Positions 28,042 through 36,829 of a stretch of DNA of 64,000 nt are shown one piece after another. Made by a program: the position numbers and the translations under genes. How positions within the stretch are numbered: the stretch's first letter is position 1; each line of letters starts with the position of its first letter. Source of the DNA: Streptacidiphilus anmyonensis. GTDB lineage: Bacteria > Actinomycetota > Actinomycetes > Streptomycetales > Streptomycetaceae. The stretch lies in contig NZ_BBPQ01000010.1 of NCBI RefSeq assembly GCF_000787855.1, positions 1 through 64,000 of the forward strand, in the 5' to 3' direction. The notes beneath the pieces are model-generated. The model was not told the DNA's origin. It was given only the letters and a program-made list of their open reading frames with translations, and did not search any database.

Positions 28042-28082
28042 CATGCTCACCAGGCTCGCTGACGGCTAGTCTGGTGAGCATG
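28042..28082. promoter_or_regulatory. Perfect 12-bp inverted repeat enclosing promoter and start codon
   Basis: CATGCTCACCAG (28042-28053) and CTGGTGAGCATG (28071-28082) are exact complements with a 17-bp spacer. A TAGTCT -10-like hexamer at 28067-28072 and the ATG at 28080 fall inside it, so the transcript may be leaderless. Confidence 0.7.
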
Positions 28083-28829
28083 GCTGCGCGGAACCACAAC
28101 CCCCGGAGCTCCGTGGAACGCGCCCTGAGACTGCTGGAAGCCGTCGACCGACGCGGCTTCGGCGCCAGGGCCGACGAGCTGGCCGAGGAGGTCCAGCTCC
28201 CGGCCGACCACGCCCGGCGACTGCTGCGCTCGCTCGTGCGCGAGGGCTACCTGGAGCGCCTGGAGGACGGCGCGTATGTCCTGGGCGGCGCGCTCGCGAT
28301 GCTGGGCCAGGCCAACCGGGAGCAGTTGGTGCACTCCCGCCTGGTCGCCAAGATGGCCTCGCTGCGCGACGAGTTGGGCGCGGCCGTCTACTTCAGCCGC
28401 TACGCCGACGGCGAGGTGAGCGTGCAGGCGGTGGTGGACGGCCCGTTGACGCCGAGCGTGCACGAGTGGGTCGACTTCCGCGCCACCGGCCACGCCAGCG
28501 CGATCGGGAAGTGCCTGCTGGCGCAGCTCGACCACGACGCCCGCCGCGACCACCTCTCCCGTCACCCGGCGGCCCGGTTCACCTCCCGCACCGACGTCGA
28601 CACCGGCGCGCTGCTCCAGCGCCTGGACCGGCATCCGACCACGGTCCCGATGCTGGACCTCCAGGAGTACGCGATCGGCACGGTCTGCGCGGCGGTCCCC
28701 GTCACGGCCGGGACGGCGGTCGGCTGCCTCGCGTTCTCGCTGCCGGTCGAGGAGGCGTACCGCCTCAAGGAGACCGCCGAGACGATGGCGGCCAAGGCCG
28801 CTCCGGTACTGCTGGCGCTGACGGTCTGA
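28080..28829 (+). CDS. IclR-family transcriptional regulator (second)
   Basis: The 249-aa regulator has an N-terminal winged HTH (residues about 8-65; SSVERALRLLEAV, ARADELAEEVQLPADHARRLL) and an IclR effector domain (about 80-245; FRATGHASAIGKCLLAQL, DLQEYAIGTVCAAVPV). It differs from allR and has no copies of the ureide operator. The ATG at 28080 has no ribosome-binding site; instead the -10-like TAGTCT lies 7 nt upstream, so leaderless translation is likely. The start codon lies in the right arm of a perfect 12-bp dyad, consistent with tight autoregulation. The target might be the upstream VOC gene or catalase, but this is inference. Confidence 0.88.
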   Translation: MAARNHNPRSSVERALRLLEAVDRRGFGARADELAEEVQLPADHARRLLRSLVREGYLERLEDGAYVLGGALAMLGQANREQLVHSRLVAKMASLRDELGAAVYFSRYADGEVSVQAVVDGPLTPSVHEWVDFRATGHASAIGKCLLAQLDHDARRDHLSRHPAARFTSRTDVDTGALLQRLDRHPTTVPMLDLQEYAIGTVCAAVPVTAGTAVGCLAFSLPVEEAYRLKETAETMAAKAAPVLLALTV

Positions 28830-28864
28830 CGTCCGCCGCGCCCCTGCCGCCGCCCGCCCCTCGA

Positions 28865-28893
28865 CCCTCGGGTGGCATTGCGCCACCGAAGGG
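28865..28893. terminator. Bidirectional hairpin between convergent genes
   Basis: 12-bp stem with two mismatches (CCCTCGGGTGGC / GCCACCGAAGGG), 5-nt loop, 35 bp after the IclR stop and 54 bp after the PNGase-like stop. Confidence 0.6.
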
Positions 28894-28946
28894 CCGAGGG
28901 AGCCAGGACGACGTCGGGGGTCGCCGACCGGCCGGCGGTCGCGTGC

Positions 28947-30623
28947 TCAGCCGCAGCCGGTGACGTGGTCCTCGGTCACGTAGCCGTGGGCGGCCCGGAT
29001 CAGGTGGTCGTAGCAGGCGCCGGTGTCCGTCGTGCCGGTGTAGTGCTCGGAGTCCTGGCCGTCGGCGGCCGTGGTGACGCCGTTCGTGCGGGCGAGGACG
29101 CCGGAGGCGTCGACGACGTCGCGGCTGAAGTCGACCGTGCGCCAGTGGTCGCCCTGGCTGACGCTGTCGATCAGGACGCGGCCCTGGTGGACGGTGGCGG
29201 ACAGGGAGTAGTTGTCGCCGTCGGTGTACAGCGGGACGTCGGAGTCGACCGTGATCGGGTAGTCCCAGCTGTGCCGGACCGCGGTCGCGTGCCCGTGCGC
29301 CGGTGTCGTGGTGACGACGGTGGCGCCGTTCTCGCGCTGCGACATCACCTGCTTCTGCCCGCCGCTGGAGACGGCGTCGGTGTTGAGGTAGCCCGCCTGC
29401 TGGGTCACCGTGGTGCGGACGCGCCCGGCCGAGGTGTCCAGCCAGCCCGAGGTGGTCCAGGCGCGCCGCGCGCTGACGCGGACGTCGACCAGGTCGCCCG
29501 CGCCCGGGGTCTCCGTGGTGGTGACGGCGGGGCTCAGCGACAGGGTGTCCTCGGTGAGCGCGCCGCTGGTCCGGGCGGCGTGGTGGTCGGTGTCGAGGAA
29601 CAGCGTGCTGTCCACGGTCCAGCCGTCGGCGGCGCCGTAGGGCGTGATGGTGAAGGTGTGCGGCCTGCCGTCCACCAGCAGTCCGGCGAAGGGCGTCAGG
29701 TCCAGGTCGTAGGCCTGGGTGACGAACTGGTCCACGGCCGGGATGGGACGCCACAGCGTCGGCACGATCCCGCCGGAGTACACGACGGGGTACGGCTGCG
29801 CGATCCCGGCGGGCCGCCCGTCGACCGAGACCTGCACCTCGCGGTAGGGCCCGCCGCCGCACAGGTAGTCGGGGTACTTGTTCGCCAGGTCCGTCGGCAC
29901 GGAGTCGAACCACTGCTCGTCGCAGCCGCCGCCGCGGGCGTAGACCTCCATCCGCACGTCGGTGAGGTTGCGCGGGAGGGTGACCGTCTTCGACGACGAC
30001 TGGCCGGGGTTGAGATAGGTCCAGCCGGCGTCGGTGGTCGACGCGGAGAGCGGCAGCACCTGGTCGGCGGTGTGCGCGGCCGGGTAGCGGCGGTCGGCCT
30101 GGTAGTACGTCAGCGTCAGCTTCATGTGGTAGACGCCGGTGTAGGTGGAGTTGACCACGTTGCCGAGCGAGACGGCGATCGGCTGCTCGGTGCGCAGCAG
30201 CGGGATGAAGGCGCTGACGTCCTTCTCCAGCGACCAGCTGATGCCCTGTTGGGTCGGCTCGGGCGTGCTGGTGCGCAGCACCTCCGCGCCGCCGATCCAG
30301 ACTCCGGCGAGCCGGTCGTACTGCCGTCCCTGCACGCTGCCGGACCAGTTCAGGACGACCTTGCTCCACGGCCCGGCGCAGTCGGCCGGCGGTGTCACCG
30401 TCCCGCTCCAGGCGGGGGAGGAGATGGTGTTGCCGAAGTCGTACTGCATCTCCGTGACGGTGCAGTGGTGCGTGTCCGGCTGGCTCACCGGGGGCAGTGC
30501 GGTGACCGGGTTCTGATAGCTCGTCTCGATCCGCCCCTGGTCGGCCTGGGCCGTCCCCGCTCCGAGCAGGGCGGCGCAGAGCAGGGCGGCCGTTCCGAGC
30601 ACGCCTGCGGCGCGCATGCGCAT
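28947..30623 (-). CDS. Secreted PNGase A-like amidase
   Basis: The 558-aa secreted protein has a Sec signal peptide (residues 1-28, VLGTAALLCAALLGAGTAQA). The rest matches the peptide-N4-(N-acetyl-beta-glucosaminyl)asparagine amidase A family, best known from plants and fungi and frequent in actinobacteria: CTVTEMQYDF, KVVLNWSGSVQGRQYDRLAGVWIGG (cited as KVVLNWSG and YDRLAGVWIGG), EVLRTSTPEPT, SWSLEKDVSAF, and later VVYSGGIVPTLWRPIPAVDQF and YDLDLTPFAGLL. It would release N-glycans from glycoproteins outside the cell. Six or more cysteines support secretion. Monocistronic and convergent with the IclR gene. Confidence 0.85.
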   Translation of the reverse strand: MRMRAAGVLGTAALLCAALLGAGTAQADQGRIETSYQNPVTALPPVSQPDTHHCTVTEMQYDFGNTISSPAWSGTVTPPADCAGPWSKVVLNWSGSVQGRQYDRLAGVWIGGAEVLRTSTPEPTQQGISWSLEKDVSAFIPLLRTEQPIAVSLGNVVNSTYTGVYHMKLTLTYYQADRRYPAAHTADQVLPLSASTTDAGWTYLNPGQSSSKTVTLPRNLTDVRMEVYARGGGCDEQWFDSVPTDLANKYPDYLCGGGPYREVQVSVDGRPAGIAQPYPVVYSGGIVPTLWRPIPAVDQFVTQAYDLDLTPFAGLLVDGRPHTFTITPYGAADGWTVDSTLFLDTDHHAARTSGALTEDTLSLSPAVTTTETPGAGDLVDVRVSARRAWTTSGWLDTSAGRVRTTVTQQAGYLNTDAVSSGGQKQVMSQRENGATVVTTTPAHGHATAVRHSWDYPITVDSDVPLYTDGDNYSLSATVHQGRVLIDSVSQGDHWRTVDFSRDVVDASGVLARTNGVTTAADGQDSEHYTGTTDTGACYDHLIRAAHGYVTEDHVTGCG

Positions 30624-30809
30624 GGGTTCCCCTCCCGTCGATCTTGACTGGGTGGTACGGGGAGGACCCTGGCACCCCTACACGGGGAGACACAAGAGGG
30701 CGTCGTCCGGCTCGTCCCGCCGGTCCACCCCTGAGTTGCCGTCGCACCCGGCCGGGCATGTCATGAGAGGCGGAAGCGGGGGAGTCCCGAGCGGGAGGAG
30801 TGGTTCCCG

Positions 30810-31688
30810 ATGCCCGTCGTGACGATCGTCGGTGCCGGCGTCATCGGAGTCTCGTGGGCGCGCCTGTTCGGCGCGGCCGGCTGGGAGGTGCGGGTCAGCG
30901 ATCCGCGACCCGATCTGCGGGACGTCGTCGCCGAGCACCTCTCCGGTCTGTCCGTGGTCGCGACCGACGACCTGGCCTCGGCCGCGCAGGGCGCGGACTT
31001 CGTGCAGGAGGCCGGGCCGGAGCGGATGGAGATCAAGGAGCAGATGTTCGCGACCCTGGCCGCCAACACCGGCGAGGGGGTCGTGCTGGCGTCCTCCTCG
31101 TCCTCGCTGCTGCCCTCGCACATCGCCGCCGGCAACCCGGCGGCCGACCGGATCGTCATCGGCCACCCGTTCAACCCGCCGGAGCTGATGCCGCTGGTGG
31201 AGGTCGTCCCCGGGCCGCAGACGTCGCCGAAGACGGTCGAGCGCGCGGTGGAGGTCTACAAGGCGCTGGGCAAGCTGCCGATCCGGCTGAAGAAGGAGTA
31301 CCCGGGCTTCGTCGGCAACCGCCTGCAGAAGGTCATCAACGACCAGGCCATGTACCTGGTGCAGGAGGGCGTGATCGACGTGGCGGACCTGGACGATCTG
31401 GTCCGCGCCTCGCTCGGTCTGCGCTACGCGACCATCGGGCCGTTCCAGAGCGGCGTCCTCGGCGGCGGTCCCGCGGGCATCCGGCACCTGATCGAGGGCA
31501 TCGCCTCACAGATGACCTTCGAGATCGGCGCGCCGGACCCGGCCCGGACGGGCGCGGTCGTCGACGCGGTCGACGAGGCGTACGGCACCGGCCAGGAGGC
31601 GTACGACCGGCTCGCCGCGCTGCGGGACGAACGCACTCGCGCGGTGCTGCGGCCGCTGGGCTGGGCGGAGCCCCGGCAGGAGGGGTGA
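30810..31688 (+). CDS. 3-hydroxyacyl-CoA dehydrogenase-family oxidoreductase
   Basis: The 292-aa NAD-dependent enzyme has the Rossmann motif VVTIVGAGVIGVSWARLF (residues 3-20), an ASSSSSLLPSHIA segment (catalytic Ser region), the catalytic His in IGHPFNPPELMPLVEVV, and YPGFVGNRLQ before the all-helical C-terminal domain. The single-unit length and PFNPP-LMPLVEV signature fit short 3-hydroxyacyl-CoA dehydrogenases as well as carnitine 3-dehydrogenase and L-gulonate 3-dehydrogenase; sequence alone does not decide. The GGGAGGAG ribosome-binding site is about 10 nt upstream. No thiolase or other beta-oxidation gene is adjacent, which leans towards a stand-alone hydroxyacid role. Confidence 0.8.
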   Translation: MPVVTIVGAGVIGVSWARLFGAAGWEVRVSDPRPDLRDVVAEHLSGLSVVATDDLASAAQGADFVQEAGPERMEIKEQMFATLAANTGEGVVLASSSSSLLPSHIAAGNPAADRIVIGHPFNPPELMPLVEVVPGPQTSPKTVERAVEVYKALGKLPIRLKKEYPGFVGNRLQKVINDQAMYLVQEGVIDVADLDDLVRASLGLRYATIGPFQSGVLGGGPAGIRHLIEGIASQMTFEIGAPDPARTGAVVDAVDEAYGTGQEAYDRLAALRDERTRAVLRPLGWAEPRQEG

Positions 31689-31776
31689 GCCGGGCGGGCC
31701 GCTCTGTGGCATGGCTGTGACAGTCGGCTCACGAAGCTGTGGATCTCCGCGGGATAGAAAAGGTGCACAAGGTCAC

Positions 31777-31806
31777 CGAACACCCGCGAACACCCGCGAA
31801 CACCGG
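31777..31806. repeat. Three tandem 10-bp repeats
   Basis: CGAACACCCG occurs three times in a row (the third ends CCGG), 49 bp before the DUF4232 lipoprotein start. It could be a regulator array or a slippage product. Confidence 0.65.
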
Positions 31807-31854
31807 AACTACACGTGACGGCAGGCCCGCCGGCCTGCCGTCTGGGGGATTCAC

Positions 31855-32577
31855 ATGCGCACCACGTCACGCCTGATCGTCACCGCCGCGACCGCCCTGA
31901 CCGCCGGGCTCGCGCTGACCGCCTGCGGCTCCGGCTCCTCGCCCGCGGCGGCGGGTTCCGGCTCACCGGTCGCCGGGGGGACGGCGTCGGCGAGCCCGAG
32001 CACCGGCACGACGTCCGGCTCCACCACCGGCGGGGCGGGCTCGACCACCGGCGGCACCGCCGGCAGCACCACGGGCGGCGCCACCGGCGGCTCCGGGGCG
32101 ACCGGAGCCACCGGGGTGAGCGCCACGGCGAAGCGCTGCACCGTCGCCGACGTGAAGCTCACCGTGCAGGGCCCTGCGGGGCGCGCCTCCGAGCAGGAGC
32201 CGGCCGTGGCGAGTATCAAGCTCGTCAACACCTCCGGCCACACGTGCTCCGTCTCCGGTTTCCCCGGAGTGCGGCTCGCGGACGACCAGGGCAAGTCCTC
32301 CCCGATCGACGCGGTGCGCCACCCGGGCGTCCAGGTCTCCCCGGTGACGCTTCCCGCGGGCGCCACCGCGACCGCGGAGCTGCTCTACAGCGACGTGAAC
32401 AGCGAGGGCTCGGCCTCGGGCCGGCTCGTGTGCGGGGTGACCGGCTCCAAGGTCTCGGTCATCCTCCCGAACACCACCCAGCAGGTGAGGGTGCCGGTCA
32501 GCGGCGGCGTCGACAACGGCACCCTCAACGTCTGCGGGCAGCTGACGGTCAACCCCTTCCAGGGCATCCAGGACTGA
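31855..32577 (+). CDS. DUF4232 lipoprotein
   Basis: The 240-aa protein has a lipoprotein signal (residues about 1-24) ending in the lipobox LTAC. A low-complexity Gly/Ser/Thr linker (about 25-95, many GSTTGG-type units) spans to a DUF4232 domain (about 98-240; KRCTVADVKLTVQG, GHTCSVSGFPGVRLAD and C-terminal NVCGQLTV, with paired cysteines). DUF4232 is common in actinobacterial surface lipoproteins; function unknown. The flexible linker would extend the domain from the membrane. It is convergent with the sugar transporter, only 7 bp between stops. Confidence 0.85.
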   Translation: MRTTSRLIVTAATALTAGLALTACGSGSSPAAAGSGSPVAGGTASASPSTGTTSGSTTGGAGSTTGGTAGSTTGGATGGSGATGATGVSATAKRCTVADVKLTVQGPAGRASEQEPAVASIKLVNTSGHTCSVSGFPGVRLADDQGKSSPIDAVRHPGVQVSPVTLPAGATATAELLYSDVNSEGSASGRLVCGVTGSKVSVILPNTTQQVRVPVSGGVDNGTLNVCGQLTVNPFQGIQD

Positions 32578-32584
32578 CCGTCCG

Positions 32585-33997
32585 TCAGCCCATCTCCTCC
32601 AGCGCCTTGCCCTTGGTCTCGGGGACGAAGCGCAGCACGAACGGGATCGAGAGCAGGGCGAACGCCGCGTAGATCACGTACGTGGCCGTCAGGTTCCAGC
32701 CCGACAGGCTCGGGAAGCTCGCGGTGATGACCCAGTTGGCGATCCACTGGGCCGCCGCCGCGACGCCCAGCGCCGCCGCCCGGACGCGGTTCGGGAACAT
32801 CTCGCCGAGCATCACCCAGACCACCACGCCCCAGGACATGGCGAAGAAGAAGACGAAGGCGTGCGCCGCGACCAGCGCCACCACGCCCTGCGCGTGCGGG
32901 AGCGTGCCGTCGTGCAACCAGGCGAAGGCCCAGGCTTCGAGCGCCAGCGCGACGGTCATGCCGACGGAGCCGATCAGCGCCAGCGGCTTGCGGCCGATCC
33001 GGTCCACCAGGACGATCGCCACGACCGTGCCGACGATGTTGATGATCGACGTGGTGAACGAGTAGAGGAACGAGGAGCTGGGGTCGACGCCGACCGACTG
33101 CCACAGCGTGGAGCTGTAGTAGAAGGCCACGTTGATGCCGACCAGCTGCTGGAACACCGACAGTCCGATGCCGACCCAGACGACCGGCAGCAGCCCGAAG
33201 CGGCCGCCGAGCAGGTCGCGGAAGGTCGACCGGTGCTCGCTGCGCATCGCCGCGTCGATCTGGGCGACGCGCGCGTCAAGGTCCGTGCCGGCGCCCTCGA
33301 CCTCGGCGATGACGGCCTTGGCGCGGTCGGTCCGCCCGACGGAGATCAGGAAGCGCGGGGACTCGGGGATCGCGAAGGAGAGCAGGCCGTAGAGCGCAGC
33401 CGGGACCACCATCACGCCGAGCATGACCTGCCAGGCCTCCACGCCGAGCAGGTGGCCGCGCTGGTCGCCGTGGGCGGCCTGCAGGATGCCCCAGTTGACC
33501 AGCTGTGAGATCGCGATGCCCACCACGATCGCCGCCTGCTGGAACGAGCCGAGCCGGCCGCGGTAGGCGGGCGGGGCGACCTCGGCGATGTAGGCGGGGC
33601 CGATCACCGACGCCATGCCGATGCCGATGCCGCCGAGGGTGCGCCACAGCACCAGGTCCCACAGCGAGAACGGCAGCGCGGAGCCGACGGCGCTGACGGT
33701 GAACAAGGCGGCGGCGATCTGCATCACCCTGATCCGGCCGATCCGGTCGGCCATCCGCCCGGCCAGCGCCGCGCCGATCGCGCTGCCGATCAGCGCGACG
33801 GCCACGACCTGCGCGAGCTCGGCGGAGCCCACGTGGTACCGGTGCTGGATCGCGGTGACCGCGCCGTTGATCACGGAGCTGTCGTAGCCGAACAGGAAGC
33901 CGCCCATGGCGGCCGCGGCGGTGATGAAGATGACATGGCCCAGGTTGTCCGACGGTGCGGTCGCCGACTTCCCGGGCGCGGGCGATGTGGTGGTCAC
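32585..33997 (-). CDS. MFS sugar transporter (sugar porter family)
   Basis: The 470-aa, 12-TM permease has sugar-porter signatures: GGFLFGYDSSVINGA in TM1, loop motif GRMADRIGRIRVM, RTLGGIGIGMASV, PAYRGRLGSFQQ, central loop PESPRFLISVGR, QQLVGINVAFYYS, the second loop DRIGRKPLAL and C-terminal PETKGKALEEM. It probably imports a hexose, pentose or inositol by H+ symport. The start ATG at 33997 has AGGAGC upstream. Its promoter region (33998-34111) holds two 19-bp CTTNAAG-type dyads, suggesting dedicated repression by an unlinked regulator. Confidence 0.92.
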   Translation of the reverse strand: MTTTSPAPGKSATAPSDNLGHVIFITAAAAMGGFLFGYDSSVINGAVTAIQHRYHVGSAELAQVVAVALIGSAIGAALAGRMADRIGRIRVMQIAAALFTVSAVGSALPFSLWDLVLWRTLGGIGIGMASVIGPAYIAEVAPPAYRGRLGSFQQAAIVVGIAISQLVNWGILQAAHGDQRGHLLGVEAWQVMLGVMVVPAALYGLLSFAIPESPRFLISVGRTDRAKAVIAEVEGAGTDLDARVAQIDAAMRSEHRSTFRDLLGGRFGLLPVVWVGIGLSVFQQLVGINVAFYYSSTLWQSVGVDPSSSFLYSFTTSIINIVGTVVAIVLVDRIGRKPLALIGSVGMTVALALEAWAFAWLHDGTLPHAQGVVALVAAHAFVFFFAMSWGVVVWVMLGEMFPNRVRAAALGVAAAAQWIANWVITASFPSLSGWNLTATYVIYAAFALLSIPFVLRFVPETKGKALEEMG

Positions 33998-34037
33998 GTT
34001 GTGCTCCTGAAGAACAAGGTCAACGTGCCGACCATAT

Positions 34038-34056
34038 GCCTTTAGTTTCTTAAGTC
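34038..34056. promoter_or_regulatory. Promoter-proximal operator of the sugar transporter gene
   Basis: GCCTTTAG-TTT-CTTAAGTC, a degenerate copy (6 of 8 arm positions paired) of the perfect 19-bp dyad at 34093, about 40 bp upstream of the start codon. Confidence 0.55.
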
Positions 34057-34092
34057 AAAACCGCGAGAAATCAGGGACAAGCCCGAGGTTCA

Positions 34093-34111
34093 GACTTCAA
34101 TTCTTGAAGTC
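34093..34111. promoter_or_regulatory. Perfect 19-bp dyad upstream of the sugar transporter gene
   Basis: GACTTCAA-TTC-TTGAAGTC with exact 8-bp arms. It overlaps the stop codon of xdhC. Paired with 34038-34056 (55 bp apart) it suggests cooperative or looped repression. Confidence 0.65.
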
Positions 34112-35270
34112 AGGCGATGCGGCGGGGCTCCTCGGCCTTCGACCGCAGGTCATGGTGGATCGGGCCGTCGTGCGCGCTGAGCGGGAGGCAGCCACCGCCG
34201 CGGCGGTGCGCGACGATCTCGGCGGCGACGGCCACGGCCGTCTCCTCCGGGGTGCGCGCGCCGAGGTCCAGGCCGATGGGGGAGCGCAGCCGGGTCAGCT
34301 CCACCTCGGTCAGACCCGTCCCGCGCAGGCGGTCGAGCCGCTCGAGGTGGGTGCGGCGAGAGCCCATCGCGCCGACGAAGCCGAGCGGCATCCGCAGGGC
34401 GCGCTCCAGCAGCGGGATGTCGAACTTGGCGTCATGGGTCAGCACGCACAGGGCGGTCCGCGCGTCGATGCGGCCGGCCGCGGCCTCCGCGTCGAGATAG
34501 CGGTGCGGCCAGTCGACGACGACCCGGTCCGCCTCGGGGAACCGGCGCTCGGTCGCGAAGACGGGGCGCGCGTCGCACACCGTCACGTGGTAGCCGAGGA
34601 ACTTGCCGACCCGGGCCACCGCACCCGCGAAGTCGATGGCCCCGAAGACGATCATGCGCGGGGCGGGCGCGTAGGACTCGACGAAGAACACCGCGGCCTC
34701 GTCGGAGTTCGGGTCGCAGGGACGGCCGTCGAGGGCGAACGTCAGCTGACCGGTGCGGCCGGCGTCGAGCATCGCGCGGGCCTGGCGCACGGCGGGCCCC
34801 TCCAACGCCGGTGCGTCCAGCGTCCCGTGGTGCGCGTCGCCGGTGACGGCCAGCGTCGCGCCGAGCAGCTGCGCCGGGCCGCTGATGCAGCGCACCAGCG
34901 CGACGGGCGTGCCGGAGTGGATGTAGGCGACCCCGGCGTCCATGCCGTCGTCGGCGCCCGGTCGCACCGGCTGCACGAAGACGTCGATGATCCCGCCGCA
35001 GGTGAGGCCCACCGCGAAGGCGTCCTCGTCGCTGTAGCCGAAGCGGTGCAGCACCGGCTCGCCGCTCTCCAGGGCCTCCTGGCAGAGCTCGTAGACGGCG
35101 CCCTCGACGCAGCCGCCGGAGACGGAACCCACGGCCTCGCCGTCCGCGTCCACAGCAAGCGCGGCGCCCGGGTCGCGCGGGGCGCTCCCGGACACGGCGA
35201 CGACGGTGGCCACGGCGAAGGGGCGCCCGGCGGCGTGCCAGGCGGCGAGCTGCTCGGCGATGTCCTGCAT
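34110..35270 (-). CDS. xdhC: XdhC/CoxI-family molybdo-enzyme maturation protein
   Basis: The 386-aa protein belongs to the XdhC/CoxI family that sulfurates or inserts the molybdenum cofactor into xanthine dehydrogenase-type enzymes. The N-terminal CoxI domain shows ATVVAVSGSAPRDPGAAL and VSGGCVEGAVYELC (residues about 20-60). The C-terminal Rossmann-type domain shows MIVFGAIDFAGAVARVGKFLGY and VGAMGSRRTHLERLDRL, with LGARTPEETAVAVAAEIVA near the end. The ATG at 35270 marks the family N-terminus; the frame is open upstream. A strong hairpin separates it from the permease gene upstream on the same strand. It serves the xdh genes at 37-41 kb. Confidence 0.92.
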   Translation of the reverse strand: MQDIAEQLAAWHAAGRPFAVATVVAVSGSAPRDPGAALAVDADGEAVGSVSGGCVEGAVYELCQEALESGEPVLHRFGYSDEDAFAVGLTCGGIIDVFVQPVRPGADDGMDAGVAYIHSGTPVALVRCISGPAQLLGATLAVTGDAHHGTLDAPALEGPAVRQARAMLDAGRTGQLTFALDGRPCDPNSDEAAVFFVESYAPAPRMIVFGAIDFAGAVARVGKFLGYHVTVCDARPVFATERRFPEADRVVVDWPHRYLDAEAAAGRIDARTALCVLTHDAKFDIPLLERALRMPLGFVGAMGSRRTHLERLDRLRGTGLTEVELTRLRSPIGLDLGARTPEETAVAVAAEIVAHRRGGGCLPLSAHDGPIHHDLRSKAEEPRRIA

Positions 35271-35309
35271 GGGGAGGCGCTCCTTCGTGCGGTGACGGCT
35301 ACGGGTGGT

Positions 35310-35344
35310 GCCGGGCCGCCCTCCTTCCAGGAGGGCGGCCCGGC
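35310..35344. terminator. Strong terminator hairpin between permease and xdhC
   Basis: Perfect 16-bp stem (GCCGGGCCGCCCTCCT with its complement) and a 3-nt TCC loop, 6 bp after the permease stop on the minus strand. Confidence 0.85.
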
Positions 35345-35350
35345 ATCGGC

Positions 35351-36829
35351 TCAGTGGACCCCGAGCCAGAGCTTGATCGGATGCAGGGCGAAGTAAACGA
35401 GGAAGACCGCGGTCAGACCCCACATCAGCACGCCCGGCTCGCGCCAGCGGCCACGTCCGGCCTTGATGGCGCAGTAGGCGATGACGCCCGCGCCGACACC
35501 GGCGGTGATCGAGTAGGTGAACGGCATCAGGGCGATGGTGAGGAAGGCGGGGATCGCCACCTCGCGGTCGGCCCACTCGATGTGACGGGCCTGGGCCAGC
35601 ATCATCGAACCGATGACGACCAGCGCGGCGGCCGCCACCTGACCGGGCACCATGCCGGCCAGCGGGGTGAAGAACAGCATGGCCGCGAAGACCACACCGG
35701 TGACGACGCTGGAGAGACCGGTGCGCGCGCCCTCGCCGACGCCGGTCGCCGACTCGATGAAGACCGTCTGGCCGGAGGCGCCCGCCACACCGCCGATGAT
35801 GCCGCCGGTGCCGTCGATGAACAGCGCCTTGGAGACGCCGGGCATCCGGCCCTGCTCGTCGGCGAGGCCCGCCTCGGTGCCGATGCCGATGATGGTCGCC
35901 ATCGCGTCGAAGAAGCCGGCCAGGACCAGCGCGAAGACGGCGAACCCGGCGCTCAGCGCGCCCATGCCCTTGCTGCTGAACGCGCCGAACAGGTCGATGT
36001 GCCCGAAGAGGCCGAAGTCCGGTGAGGCGACCGGGTTCCCGGGCCACTTCGGGACCGAGATGCCCCAGGTGGCGTCGGGGATGTTCAGCGCGGCGTTGAG
36101 GATCAGCGACAGCACGGTGCCGACCACGATGCCGATCAGGATCGCGCCGGGGACCTTGCGGGTCTGCAGGATGAAGATGGTCAGCAGGGTGATCGCGAAG
36201 ATCAGCACCGGCCAGCCCTGCAGGTTGTCGTTGACGCCCAGCTGGAGCGGGGTGTCGGTGTGGGCGGCGTCCGGGAGGCGCGACACGAAGCCCGCGTTGA
36301 CCAGGCCGATCAGCGCGATGAACAGGCCGATCCCGATGGTGATGGCGTGCTTGAGCGCCATCGGGATGCCGTTCATGATCTTCTCGCGGAGGCCGGTGAC
36401 GACCAGCAGCACGATCGCGGCGCCGTAGATGACACAGAGGCCCATGGCCTGGGGCCAGGTGACATGAGGCGCCATCACCGCGGCCAGGGTGTTGGAGACG
36501 CCGAGCCCGGCGGCCGCGGCGAGCGGCGCGTTGCCGACGACGCCGAGCAGGATGGTGGTGACCGCCGCGGCGAGCGCGGTGGCGGTGGTGACCTGCGCGT
36601 GGCTGAGGTGCTGCCCGTTCACGTCCGGGACGGACAGGATGATCGGGTTCAGCAACAGGATGTACGCCATCGCCATGAAGGTGGTCAGACCACCTCGGAC
36701 CTCGCCCGCGACGCTGGATCCGCGGGCGGAGATCTTGAAGAACGCGTCGAGCGCGTTCTTGGGCTTCGGCGTGGACGATCTGTCGGGGTCGGATGAAGAG
36801 ACGCTGGATTCCGTGGAAATCTGGGTCAC
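35351..36829 (-). CDS. NCS2-type purine permease (AzgA-like)
   Basis: The 492-aa membrane protein has about 12-14 TM segments of the NCS2/AzgA branch that imports hypoxanthine, guanine or adenine. Features: GEVRGGLTTFMAMAYILLLNP (cited as GEVRGGLTTFMAMAY and ILLLNP; residues about 45-65), APLAAAAGLGVSNTLA, GLREKIMNGIP, FFDAMATIIGIG and SGQTVFIESATGVGEGARTG, where family members carry substrate-binding residues. The start is the GTG at 36829 with GGGAG upstream; the first 40 residues are a hydrophilic Ser/Pro tail. It lies directly after the xdh operon on the same strand, so it likely supplies purines to xanthine dehydrogenase. Confidence 0.92.
   Translation of the reverse strand: MTQISTESSVSSSDPDRSSTPKPKNALDAFFKISARGSSVAGEVRGGLTTFMAMAYILLLNPIILSVPDVNGQHLSHAQVTTATALAAAVTTILLGVVGNAPLAAAAGLGVSNTLAAVMAPHVTWPQAMGLCVIYGAAIVLLVVTGLREKIMNGIPMALKHAITIGIGLFIALIGLVNAGFVSRLPDAAHTDTPLQLGVNDNLQGWPVLIFAITLLTIFILQTRKVPGAILIGIVVGTVLSLILNAALNIPDATWGISVPKWPGNPVASPDFGLFGHIDLFGAFSSKGMGALSAGFAVFALVLAGFFDAMATIIGIGTEAGLADEQGRMPGVSKALFIDGTGGIIGGVAGASGQTVFIESATGVGEGARTGLSSVVTGVVFAAMLFFTPLAGMVPGQVAAAALVVIGSMMLAQARHIEWADREVAIPAFLTIALMPFTYSITAGVGAGVIAYCAIKAGRGRWREPGVLMWGLTAVFLVYFALHPIKLWLGVH

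Noticed and set aside
32574-32588. Small hairpin CTGAC-CGTCC-GTCAG between the lipoprotein and transporter stops
   Set aside because: Only 5 bp of stem; too weak to call a terminator with confidence.
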